The translations under genes and the position numbers were made by a program. Of a DNA stretch of 64,000 bases, positions 1 through 11,300 are shown in pieces. How positions within the stretch are numbered: position 1 is the first letter of the stretch; every line of letters begins with the position of its first letter. The notes below the pieces were generated by a model. It was not told where the DNA came from. It ran no database searches and saw nothing but the letters and a program-made list of their open reading frames with translations. This DNA comes from Lamellibrachia columna (taxonomy: Eukaryota; Annelida; Polychaeta; Sabellida; Siboglinidae): the NCBI GenBank assembly GCA_963662155.1, contig OY759266.1:60224010-60288009 (forward strand), read 5' to 3'.

Positions 1-1110
1 AAAAGCATCTTCTCATTTCCATTGTCAATATACAAGCATCTTCTCATTTCCACTGTCAATATACAAGCATATTCTCATTTCCACTGTCAATATACAAGCA
101 TCTTCACATTTTCACTGTCAATATACAAGCACCTTCCCATTTTCACTGTCAATATACAAGCATCTTCACATTTTCACTGTCAATATACAAGCATCTTCTC
201 ATTTCCATTGTCAATATACGATCCCTCTTTTAGTTTCCACTGTCAATATACAAACCCTCTTCTAATTTCCCCTGTCAATATACATACCCTTTTCTAATTT
301 CCACACTCAATATACAAACCCTTTTCCAATTTCCATTGTCAGTATACAACCCTCATCTAATTTCCACTGTTAAAATACGAACCCTCTTCTAATTTCCAAT
401 GTCAATATAAAAACCCTCTTCTAATTTCCATTGTCAATATACAAATCCTCTTCAAATTTCTACTGTCAGTATACGAAAACTTTTTTGATTTCCATTGGCA
501 ATATACGAACCCTCTTCTAATTTCCACTGTCAATATATGAACCCTCTTCTTGTTTCCACTGTCAGTATACAAACCCTGTTCTTATTTCCATTGTCAGCAT
601 ACAACCCTCTTCTGATTTCCATTGCCAATATACAAACCCTCTTCTAATTTCCACTGTCAATATACAAACCCTCTTCTAATTTCCACTGTTAATATACAAA
701 TCCTCTTCTTCTGATTTCCACTGTCAATATACAAACCATTTTCTAATTTCTACTGTCAATATATGAACCCTCTTCTAATTTCCACTGTCAATATACAAAC
801 CCTCTTCTAATTTCCACTGTTAATATACAAATCCTCTTCTTCTGATTTCCACTGTCAATATACAAACCATTTTCTAATTTCTACTGTCAATATATGAACC
901 CTCTTCTAATTTCCACTGTCAATATACAAACCCTCTTCTAATTTCCACTGTTAATATACAAATCCTCTTCTTCTGATTTCCACTGTCAATATACAAACCA
1001 TTTTCTAATTTCTACTGTCAATATATGAACCCTCTTCTAATTTCCACTGTCAATATACAAACCCTCTTCTAATTTCCATTGTCAATATACAAACCCTCTT
1101 CTAATTTCCA
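1..1110. repeat. 31-bp minisatellite, diverged
   Basis: About 35 units of roughly 31 bp with core TTTCCACTGTCAATATACAA. Divergence is moderate, with local higher-order copies (the 700-1060 block repeats a three-unit pattern with a CTTCTTCTG insertion). The array starts left of the window. I see no exon in it. Confidence 0.95.
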
Positions 1111-1289
1111 CAGTTCCTGTCCTGTTAGCCTGTGAACTTCCATTGATGCCCATCAGCCTTGACCTTTGTAATTCAACCTGTGCACACTCGTGTTCAAGGT
1201 AATGCGCCCTCAGTGAAGCATAGATGTTGAACCGATGTGAATCATCAGAATGATGTATGGCTATCACTATTTGTATTAATCCAGGACCA

Positions 1290-1550
1290 GAGAGAGGACC
1301 AGTATTTGTATTAGATGATGTGTGGACACTATGACTCAGCTGTTAGAGCCGCCGACTCTCAGTCGAGAGGACCAGTATTTGTATTAGATGATGTATGGAC
1401 ACTATGACTCAGCTGTTAGAGCCGCCGACTCTCAGTCGAGAGGAACAGTATTTGTATTAGATGATGTGTGGAGACTATAACTCAGCTGTTAGAGCCGCCG
1501 ACTCTCAATCGAGAGGACTGGGGTTCGAGTCCACCTGCTACTGTTTCGAA
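1290..1550 (+). repeat. Three 75-bp copies with a tRNA-like (SINE-type) core
   Basis: Three near-identical units contain TGACTCAGCTGTTAGAGC (A-box-like) and CGACTCTCAGTCGAG (anticodon-arm-like). The last copy ends in GGTTCGAGTCC (1522-1532), a perfect-looking B box. No matching acceptor stem is visible, so this is a tRNA-derived SINE head or decayed tRNA, not a working tRNA gene. A 15-bp triplet (TTTGTTCACCCCAC) follows at 1563-1602. Confidence 0.6.
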
Positions 1551-1653
1551 ACTTTAGCAACTTTGTTCACCCCACTTTGTTCACCCCACTTTGTTCACCC
1601 CACATGACATGGCTCAATCTCAACTGCCTTGCAAGAGGATACGATTGAATTAG

Positions 1654-2256
1654 GTGAAGTGCAGTGACCTCACCCAGAGTGTGATGTGCTGTGACCTCAC
1701 TCAGAATGTGATGTGCTGTGACCTCACTCAGAGTGCGATGTGCTGTGACCTCACTCAGAGTGTGATGTGCTGTGACCTCACTCAGAGTGTGATGTGCTGT
1801 GACCTCACTCAGAGTGTGATATGCTGTGACCTCACTCAGAGTGTGATGTGCTGTGACCTCACTCAGAGTGTGATATGCTGTGACCTCACTCAGAGTGTGA
1901 TGTGCTGTGACCTCACTCAGAGTGCGATGTGCTGTGACCTCACTCAGAGTGTGATGTGCTGTGACCTCACTCAGAGTGTGATGTGCTGTGACCTCACTCA
2001 GAGTGCGATGTGCTGTGACCTCACTCAGAGTGTGATGTGCTGTGACCTCACTCAGAGTGTGATGTGCTGTGACCTCACTCAGAGTGTGATATGCTGTGAC
2101 CTCACTCAGAGTGTGATGTGCTGTGACCTCACTCAGAGTGTGATATGCTGTGACCTCACTCAGAGTGTGATGTGCTGTGACCTCACTCAGAGTGTGATGT
2201 GCTGTGACCTCACTCAGAGTGTGATATGCTGTGACCTCACTCAGAGTGTGATGTGC
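1654..2256. repeat. 27-bp minisatellite abutting the exon A acceptor
   Basis: About 22 units of 27 bp, core TGTGACCTCACTCAGAGTGT. Being a multiple of three, it stays open as a nine-residue repeat, but in a different frame from exon A. The last unit runs to five bases before the acceptor AG, so it takes the place of a normal polypyrimidine tract. Confidence 0.95.
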
Positions 2257-2261
2257 TGCAG

Positions 2262-2386
2262 GAAGAAGCTCTGGGTCAGTCCTTCCAGGCCTTCATAGAC
2301 TATGGGCTGAGGCTGATCGGGCGTCAGAGGGAAGTCTACCCCCCGGCCAACAAGGCTGCCCAGGTGCGCCTCGTCTTCCTCCTCAG
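2262..2386 (+). CDS. BAIAP3: Exon A of BAIAP3-like gene
   Basis: Acceptor TGCTGCAG at 2254-2261 and donor CAG/GTACGT. It enters in phase 0 and leaves in phase 2. It encodes EEALGQSFQAFIDYGLRLIG and ends VRLVFLL plus AG of a split Arg codon. A 27-bp array runs to within five bases of its acceptor. It is the first exon I can support; the upstream coding part is outside the window. Confidence 0.75.
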
Positions 2387-5300
2387 GTACGTCAACGCAT
2401 TGTTTCTTTACATCTGCTTTCACGATTCAGTTCTTCATTTGTCTTGTTGTATAACCATTTCATGAAAAATCTAACCTATCTAGTATCCACTATGACATGC
2501 TTGCATGCAAATGTGTTTAATTTTGATGAAGTCATCAAACTCTTAAATTATTTTTCACAGGGTCCAATTGAAATTTGGTTTAAAAAAGGGCAAAAGTAGC
2601 TCCTCCTTTGTACGCTATAACAAGTAGCTCCACCTTTGTACGCTATAACAAGTAACTCTACCTTTGTACGCTATAACAAGTAACTCTACCTTTGTACGCT
2701 ATAACAAGTAGCTCCACCTTTGTACGCTATAACAAATAACTCCACCTTTGTATGCTATAACAAGTAGCTCCACCTTTGTACGCTATAACAAGTAACTCTA
2801 CCTTTGTACGCTATAACAAGTAACTCTACCTTTGTATGCTATAACAAGTAGCTCCACCTTTGTATTCTATAACAAGTAGCTCCACCTTTGTACGCTATAA
2901 CAAGTAACTCCACCTTTGTATGCTATAACAAGTAGCTCCACCTTTGTACGCTATAACAAATAACTCCACCTTTGTACGCTATAACAAGTAGCTCTACCTT
3001 TGTATGCTATAACAAGTAGCTCCACCTTTGTATGATATAACAAGTAGCTCAACCTTTGTATGCTATAACAAGTAGCTCCACCTTTGTATGCTATAACAAG
3101 TAGCTCCACCTTTGTAAGCTATAACAAGTAGCTCCACCTTTGTACGCTATAACAAGTAGCTCCACCTTTGTACTCTATAACAAGTAGCTCCACCTTTGTA
3201 CGCTATAACAAGTAGCTCCACCTTTGTACGCTATAACAAGTAGCTCCACCTTTGTACTCTATAACAAGTAGCTCTACCTTTGTACGCTATAACAAGTAGC
3301 TCCACCTTTGTACGCTATAACAAGTAGCTCCACCTTTGTATGCTATAACAAGTAGCTCCACCTTTGTACGCTATAACAAGTAGCTCCACCTTTGTACGCT
3401 ATAACAAGTAGCTCCACCTTTGTACGCTATAACAAGTAGCTCCACCTTTGTACGCTATAACAAGTAGCTCCACCTTTGTACGCTATAACAAGTAGCTCCA
3501 CCTTTGTATGCTATAACAAGTAGCTCCACCTTTGTACGCTATAACAAGTAGCTCCACCTTTGTACGCTATAACAAGTAGCTCCACCTTTGTACTCTATAA
3601 CAAGTAGCTCCACCTTTGTACTCTATAACAAGTAGCTCCACCTTTATACGCTATAACAAGTAGCTCCACCTTTGTACGCTATAACAAGTAGCTCCACCTT
3701 TGTACTCTATAACAAGTAGCTCCACCTTTGTACGCTATAACAAGTAGCTCCACCTTTGTACGCTATAACAAGTAGCTCCACCTTTGTACGCTATAACAAG
3801 TAGCTCCACCTTTGTACTCTATATTAACAAGTAGCTCCACCTTTGTACGCTATAACAAGTTGCTCCACCTTTGTACTCTATAACAAGTAGCTCCACCTTT
3901 GTACGCTATAACAAGTAGCTCCACCTTTGTATGCTATAACAAGTAACTCCACCTTTGTATGCTATTATAAGTAGCTCCACCTTTGTACTCTATAACAAGT
4001 AGCTCCACCTTTGTATGCTATTACAAGTAACTCCACCTTTGTACTCTATAACAAGTAGCTCCACCTTTGTATGCTATAACAAGTAACTCCACCTTTGTAT
4101 GCTATTACAAGTAGCTCCACCTTTGTACTCTATAACAAGTAGCTCCACCTTTGTACGCTATTACAAGTAACTCCACCTTTGTACTCTATAACAAGTAGCT
4201 CCACCTGTGTACGCTATTACAAGTAACTCCACCTTTGTATGCTATTACAAGTGGCTCCACCTTTGTATGCTATAACAAGCTGTTTCACACTTTCGCAAGT
4301 ATTGTATGCATACGTAAATACATGCATGTGTGCATAAATACATACATACATCTATACACACAAACATATATACTGATGGCTTTCAAATTAGACATTTGCC
4401 ATAATTCACCATCTAATTCCCAGGGGAATAAAACGGAATATATTATGAGAAACTAAATACAAATAAAAAAAATTTAAAGCACATTCTATATCTAGTAACT
4501 AACAAAACACATTAATAACCCCAAAGTACAACTTGTCATTGCTGCTGGTATCACATTCGTAACCTTCGTCATATTCGCCTGTATATGTCTTTTGCTGTCG
4601 CCAAAACTATTGCAACTGCTCTTGTTAGAACTTAGCAGTAGACTTAACTATTGCAGTTCCCTTTATCGTAATATTGCTCTCAAGGACACCTTGAAACTTC
4701 AACATCTGCAAAATTGTTTCGCAAGAGTAGTTACCCGTCTCCTCGTTTCACTCAGTACCACTTCTTAAATCATTGCATTGGCTCTCTGTCTGATATCGCT
4801 TTACTTTTAAGATCTGTACATTTATCTATCAAGCACTTTCATCCAAGCCACCAGCATATTTACATTCACTGCTCACTCCTGCAAGACAGCCCAGACAGCT
4901 TCGATCATCTAATTCTAATCTACTTTTTGTTCCCAGTGTTAAGACAAATGTTGGAACTAGAGCTGTTTCAGTTGCTGCACCAACTCTGTGGAACTCACTC
5001 CCTGTTAGTGTTAAGTCTGTAGGAAATATAACAACATTTCATCATAAAATAAAAACCCACCTGTTTAAACTTGTTAAGTCTAGGAAATATATCAACATTT
5101 CATCGTAAAATAAAAACCCACCTGTTTAAACTTGTGTGGTATAGACATGCTGATATACGAAAGGTAACACTCACGTTCTATCAGCCGTGTCCTATACTTA
5201 TGAGCCGTCGTCTGAGGTTCTGTCCTGGGTCACAGATGGTAACACTCACGTTCTATCAGTCGCGTCCTATACTTATGAGCCGCCGTCTGGGGTTCTGTCC

Positions 5301-8300
5301 TGGGTCACAGATGGTAACATGAAGCTCCCAATCGTGACGCAGGCCACGATTCTTGTCGGTCCTCCTGCTTTATACGTCCTGGCAGCCATTCAGCGGCCGC
5401 TCACCCATAGTGTTACCAACTGGTGGCCACCACACTTGCTTATCCTCCATAGCTCCCCAGCGTACCAATCCAACTGTTTACAACTGGACCTGCTTATCGA
5501 TTATGAACTGCTTAACCCCTTTTGTTTTGGTGCGCTGGTCTCCAGAATATTTTATCGCAATAGAAGTATTTTATATATTATTATTATTAAGATGAACCAT
5601 TGTCTGTCATGCATAGTTAGTGCTGTTGTTTGCCACCAGATGTCTCATCAAACTACATGGAATGGCGGTGTTGAACCGATGTTGTCCGTTTCAACCGGAG
5701 CTTCATCTGGAAGTGGGGAGGGTCTTGAAGGTGAGTGTTGAATCTGGAAGTGGGGAGGGTCTTGAAGGTGAGTGTTGAATCTGGAAGTGGGGAGGGTCTT
5801 GAAGGTGAGTGTTGAATCTGGAAGTGGGGAGGGTCTTGAAGGTGAGTGTTGAATCTGGAAGTGGGGAGGGTCTTGAAGGTGAGTGTTGAACCTGGAAGTG
5901 GGAGTGTCTTGAAGGTGAGTGTTGAATCTGGAAGTGGGAGGGTCTTGAAGGTGAGTGTTGAATCTGGAAGTGGGAGGGTCTTGAAGGTGAGTGTTGAATC
6001 TGGAAGTGGGGAGGGTCTTGAAGGTGAGTGTTGAATCTGGAAGTGGGGAGGGTCTTGAAGGTGAGTGTTGAACCTGGAAGTGGGAGGGTCTTGAAGGTGA
6101 GTGTTGAATCTGGAAGTGGGAGGGTCTTGAAGGTGAGTGTTGAATCTGGAAGTGGGGAGGGTCTTGAAGGTGAGTGTTGAATCTGGAAGTGGGGAGGGTC
6201 TTGAAGGTGAGTGTTGAATCTGGAAGTGGGAGGGTCTTGAAGGTGAGTGCTGAATCTGGAAGTGGGAGGGTCTTGAAGGTGAGTGTTGAACCTGGAAGTG
6301 GGGAGGGTCTTGAAGGTGAGTGTTGAATCTGGAAGTGGGGAGGGTCTTGAAGGTGAGTGTTGAATCTGGAAGTGGGAGGGTCTTGAAGGTGAGTGTTGAA
6401 TCTGGAAGTGGGGAGGGTCTTGAAGGTGAGTGTTGAATCTGGAAGTGGGGAGGGTCTTGAAGGTGAGTGTTGAATCTGGAAGTGGGGAGGGTCTTGAAGG
6501 TGAGTGTTGAATCTGGAAGTGGGGAGGGTCTTGAAGGTGAGTGTTGAATCTGGAAGTGGGAGGGTCTTGAAGGTGAGTGTTGAATCTGGAAGTGGGAGGG
6601 TCTTGAAGGTGAGTGTTGAATCTGGAAGTGGGAGGGTCTTGAAGGTGAGTGTTGAATCTGGAAGTGGGAGGGTCTTGAAGGTGAGTGTTGAATCTGGAAG
6701 TGGGAGGGTCTTGAAGGTGAGTTCTATGCAAGTGGTCCCATTAACGCGCACCAGTAAACTGTCTGCGAACTAGACCAACCTGTCAATCAGTAGTTCTGAG
6801 AATAACGGTCACGCCTTGCCGATTATGTAATCAACATGCATTGCCATTCCCTCATTGGAGACAATTGCATTTACAACAGACTGTTTTATAATCCTGTCAA
6901 AAGTTGTGTGAAGTCAGCAATGCACAATCCCAGAAACAACAGGAGAGTAAATAAACAATGTCCAGGCTTGAATGCGTTGACATTTGATCAGATACTTGTG
7001 AGTACCAGGGCAGTAGGCCAACGATGACACAACAACAACAGGAACTTTCCAAGAAATAGGTAAAACCACAATATCCGATCTCACGAGCTGCAGCCGGCTG
7101 TTCGAGACGTCCAGTTATTACATAGTTACCGGCTGTCACTCAAACACCTTTGAAGTTGAAAAAGCTGGCACAACAACAGACAGACCCCGGGTAGTCTTTA
7201 ATCTGCTGCAATATATGCAACGTTATACATGGTTCTACAAAAAACGTCATACAAACAAAACTTCTCAACATTTTGGAATAATTTTAGCTTTATTGTATAG
7301 CCAACATGTATGGCTACATTTCTCCCACTGGGTGTATGGACATTCAGCCACTGAGTTATTATCTGGTAGCACGGTGATATTTGTTCAACTTTTGTGTTCC
7401 ACTTTGACTAAATTCACATAGTAATATTCCCCTGATTATATAATGTGGTGTATTTATTATCATTGCATTACATTAGACTCTTTTAACAATAAAATTATAC
7501 CTCGTTCATTCGTTTATGATAATTATTAGCAGTTGTTACTTTTTTGCAGAACCCATTTAAATTGTTCCTAATTGTGTCGTTTCGTCACACGAAGCGTTTA
7601 AAACGGTCTTGGCTCAAAGTCCGGGTGCAGCTTTAAATAGGGTTTTTGCCTGCAACAAACGGTGCGGAGGAAAGTCGGGGTTTATGTCAAAAGTCGATGT
7701 GCAGCTACAAATAGAGAATGTACGGTAGTTACTATTTTATTAGCATTCATTTTATTTTTTATCAACATAAATATTTTATGCTCTTCCTGGGTACTACTGG
7801 CAAGACAATTCTCCTTCCGAGATATATCAGTGTATGTTATGAATGTAAGTTATATGTGCGTATGTTTCAGAAAAGTACAACGGAGTGGTATGATCGCATG
7901 CGGCGACGCTGGAGGCCAATCCCCGAATCAGACGGCACACGTCAAGTGGTAAGTTCTAAATGTGCATTTGTCTATGTATATATGCACTGATCCTCTCTGT
8001 CTCTGCCTCTCTCCCTCTTGCCTGCTCGCTCACTCACACACACGCACACACGCACACACATATGAATGCAGTATCTTTGTTTTTTAGAATTAGTGATGTA
8101 CATAGCCAAACCACTAAGACGCACACGATTATTTAATTCCTCAGGTCAGAATAAATGTAAGTAAATTCTCAATTAATTACAAGTGTCCACCATTATGGGA
8201 CCCTCTGTCATCTGACATCTATCAATGTCATCAAGCAAATTTAAACATGTATAGAAATTTTTTTTTAGACATTGTGTCAGTACACACACACGCACGCACG

Positions 8301-11300
8301 CACGCACACACACACACACATGCAAACGTGCATGTATTCACACACTCAGATGCAAAATTTATTGCAGGGTTCTTGACTTATATATAAGGCTTACTGAGTA
8401 TATCCATATTAAAATATCATGGGCAACAGTTCATGTGCTTTTACTGAACTGTTGGACAGAAGTTGATAACCATGTCTCAAGTCTCAAGTGGTTATACTCC
8501 AAACAGCCCAAACTTGGGCTAACGCAGGAGTTTGTGGTGGACTGTGTGCATGCGCTGTGGGTGGTACATACAACTAAAAGACTAGTATCTTTAATGTTGC
8601 TGAATGGGTTTTTATCTGATAGTTTAATTTATCTTATATATATAGGATGTTAGATGAAAATTTTTAATAGGTTGGTAATGTGTATGGATACTGTCGCTGT
8701 ATTGCCACATGCACACATAGACAGTCTCCATACCAACACCGTGGATAAGTTTGCGCTGAGCACTGTGTTTTAAAGGCAGTTTAGGTGAGGATGTGTGGTG
8801 AAAGGGAGTTCCATGATGGCTTCTTGAAATGATTTGGGGTTTTTTATGCTGGTAACTTTTGGTGGAATCATATTCCATATGCGAATGGCTCGGGGATAAA
8901 ATGAAAAGACCATTGCATTTATACGAAACATGGGGGCTACGAAATGTCCACGGGTTCGAGAGCGGGTTAGTAGGCAGGGTTGGCATGTAATGAAGTAAAA
9001 GTACTTCGTTACAATACTTGAGTAGTTATTTCAAGTAATTGGCGTGTAATGAAGTAGAATTTTTGCTAAATATTTTTTACTTGTAACGAAGTAGTTTTAT
9101 ATAAAATAACGCGTCTTTTTACTCCGTTACTTTTATTTACTTCGCAATATATTTTCGTTACATTTTTTCCGAAACCGCTGCTGCCGGTGGCGCTCTACCG
9201 TCAACGACATTTCAAAAACTGTTCATAGTCGCCAAGCCAAAAGCTATTAATATAATTCAATCGCATGCCAGTTCACGATCATATTTGCATGCATACCTCT
9301 CTTCGGGAAATCAACGCAATAACTGTTTTATGTCTACGTCAGTGAACGAAGTCTGCCAAATATTGGCATAGGTCAGGTCAAGGCCGTTGACATGAAATGT
9401 CACTTCAAGCACACAACGCTTGAACGCCATCTCAAACCACGATGCAAATGTCTCCGTTGCACCATATAAACTATTAATCAGTAAGTTTCCCGTACGTATT
9501 ATAAATATTAAAATTTGCAATTTTGACAATGTATTGATAATCCCCATACACTGACACAATTCTGATATTCGTGAGCGAACGCGCATCGTGGATCGAGAAC
9601 GAGAACCGATTTTTGCCCATTGGCATTGTCAGCAACAGCCTTACCGGCTTACGTCAGCATTAAACAGCATTTTACTTTCACGAATAAAATTCATATATAG
9701 ATGTTTAATAAATTCATAATAATGATTACTCGACAGAACTAAACACTAAAGAATTGATACACTGCCATTTGGCAGCATCTTTTCCCAGCAATGGCTTATT
9801 CAAGCTGACCCATAATATAAATAATATCAAAGACAGGGGCCCTGACAGGTCACTTTTAATTGCAATTAGCAACAGCATTCCTCTGTTGCACTGGTCTGTC
9901 TTCTGACCAATTTTAGCCCCAGCTGGTACCAGGTAACCAACACAGCTAACTGCTCAAGCCTGTTGTTTCAATGTTTGTGTGAGCTGATAAGACATGTCTG
10001 GGAAGACATGAGAAGGTGGGGGTTCACAATTCAGATGGCTTCATCAGCTAGGCATCAAATGTCTTTGTTAATTTTACTATGGGCAGTGCTAGGTTATATT
10101 GCCTCTGACCAGTTTCCCTGAGAGGCTACTACTAGTACTGGACTGACCCTCTACCTACTCAGATACAATCACACCTGCCTATACATATCCTGTTGTTCAA
10201 TCTAGCTCCTCCTATACCTCAGTGGAACAGGTCGATAAAAATACATATTGTGCCTCATAATTAATTAAGTTCTGTATTTAACTGAAATTATTTGATGTTG
10301 TGAGCGCTCATTAAAGATAATGTAATTATCCAAGCATCCAAGTAAGCACCGTGTTCAATGGTGGCAGATCGATTGATCAGCTAAGGCTGTCTGGGAGCAC
10401 ATTGTTATAGGTATAGTGGTTGCAAAACAGTTGTCAGATGCAAGTTGTATAATTTATATAATATTACTCATGATTTTGTTGTTATTTCTAAGTGTTGTAC
10501 TTTTACTTCTACTTTTACTTCAAGTACTTTTGAAAAGTAGTTTTATTTTTTACTCAAGTTTTTTTTTCGAAGTAATTTTTACTTTTACTCAAGTAGTTTT
10601 TAGGTGAATTATTTTACTTTTACTCAAGTACAAAATTAAAGTAATTCATTCAACTCTGTTAGTAGACCTGGAAGGGGGGTGATCTCAATAATGTTATTTA
10701 GAATTTTGTAGAAGGTTGTGGTTTGTTTAATAATACGTCTTCGTTCAAGGGTTGGCCATCCAAGGGCAGTAATTAGATCTGTTGGGTTTGTGTTCCGTCT
10801 GTAATCATTTTTAACAAATCTGGCAGCAGAATGTTGTACTCTTTCAAGGCTTTTAACTTGTGAAATGGTGTGAGGATTCCATATGAGTTCGAAGATTTTG
10901 AAGTTATGTCAGTAACGTGATTTGTCCAGGTTAATTTGGAATCCAATTTTACTCCAAGATATGAGTGGCTGGATACGGTGGATAATGGCTGGCCAAAAAG
11001 CGAGTACTTGTGTGGGCTGGGTTTAGTTTTGTTTGTTATTGGAAGGTGGACACATTTAGATTGATTAAATTCCATTTGCCATTTGTCTGACCATGTTTGG
11101 AGTTGGTTGATGTCATTTTGGAGAATTTCTTGGTCGGTTTTGGAAAAGTCGACCACATGTCGAGTGGTGTGCACACAAGAACAGGATAACCATGTCGAGT
11201 GGTGCCATCATGGTGTGCACACAAGAACAGGATAACCATGTCGAGTGGTGCCATCATGGTGTGCACACAAGAACAGGATAACCATGTCGAGTGGTGCCAT

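Noticed and set aside
1111..1193. Possible exon with TCCACAG acceptor and AAG/GTAATG donor
   Set aside because: One frame stays open (PVLLACELPLMPISLDLCNS), but its phase does not fit exon A and I cannot match it to the family.
1522..1532. Functional tRNA gene
   Set aside because: The B box is good, but no acceptor stem pairs across the candidate, so a SINE head is more likely.
5648..6751. Minus-strand ORFs of 342-367 residues (LTFKTLPLPDST repeat)
   Set aside because: Shadow of the 36/37-bp donor array; frame slips between 36- and 37-bp units show no coding constraint.
9311..9586. ORF inside the 8975-10658 element as transposase remnant
   Set aside because: Short, no hAT dimerisation or catalytic motif; a plus-strand KCHFKHTTLERHLKPRC stretch hints at a zinc finger but is too short to call.
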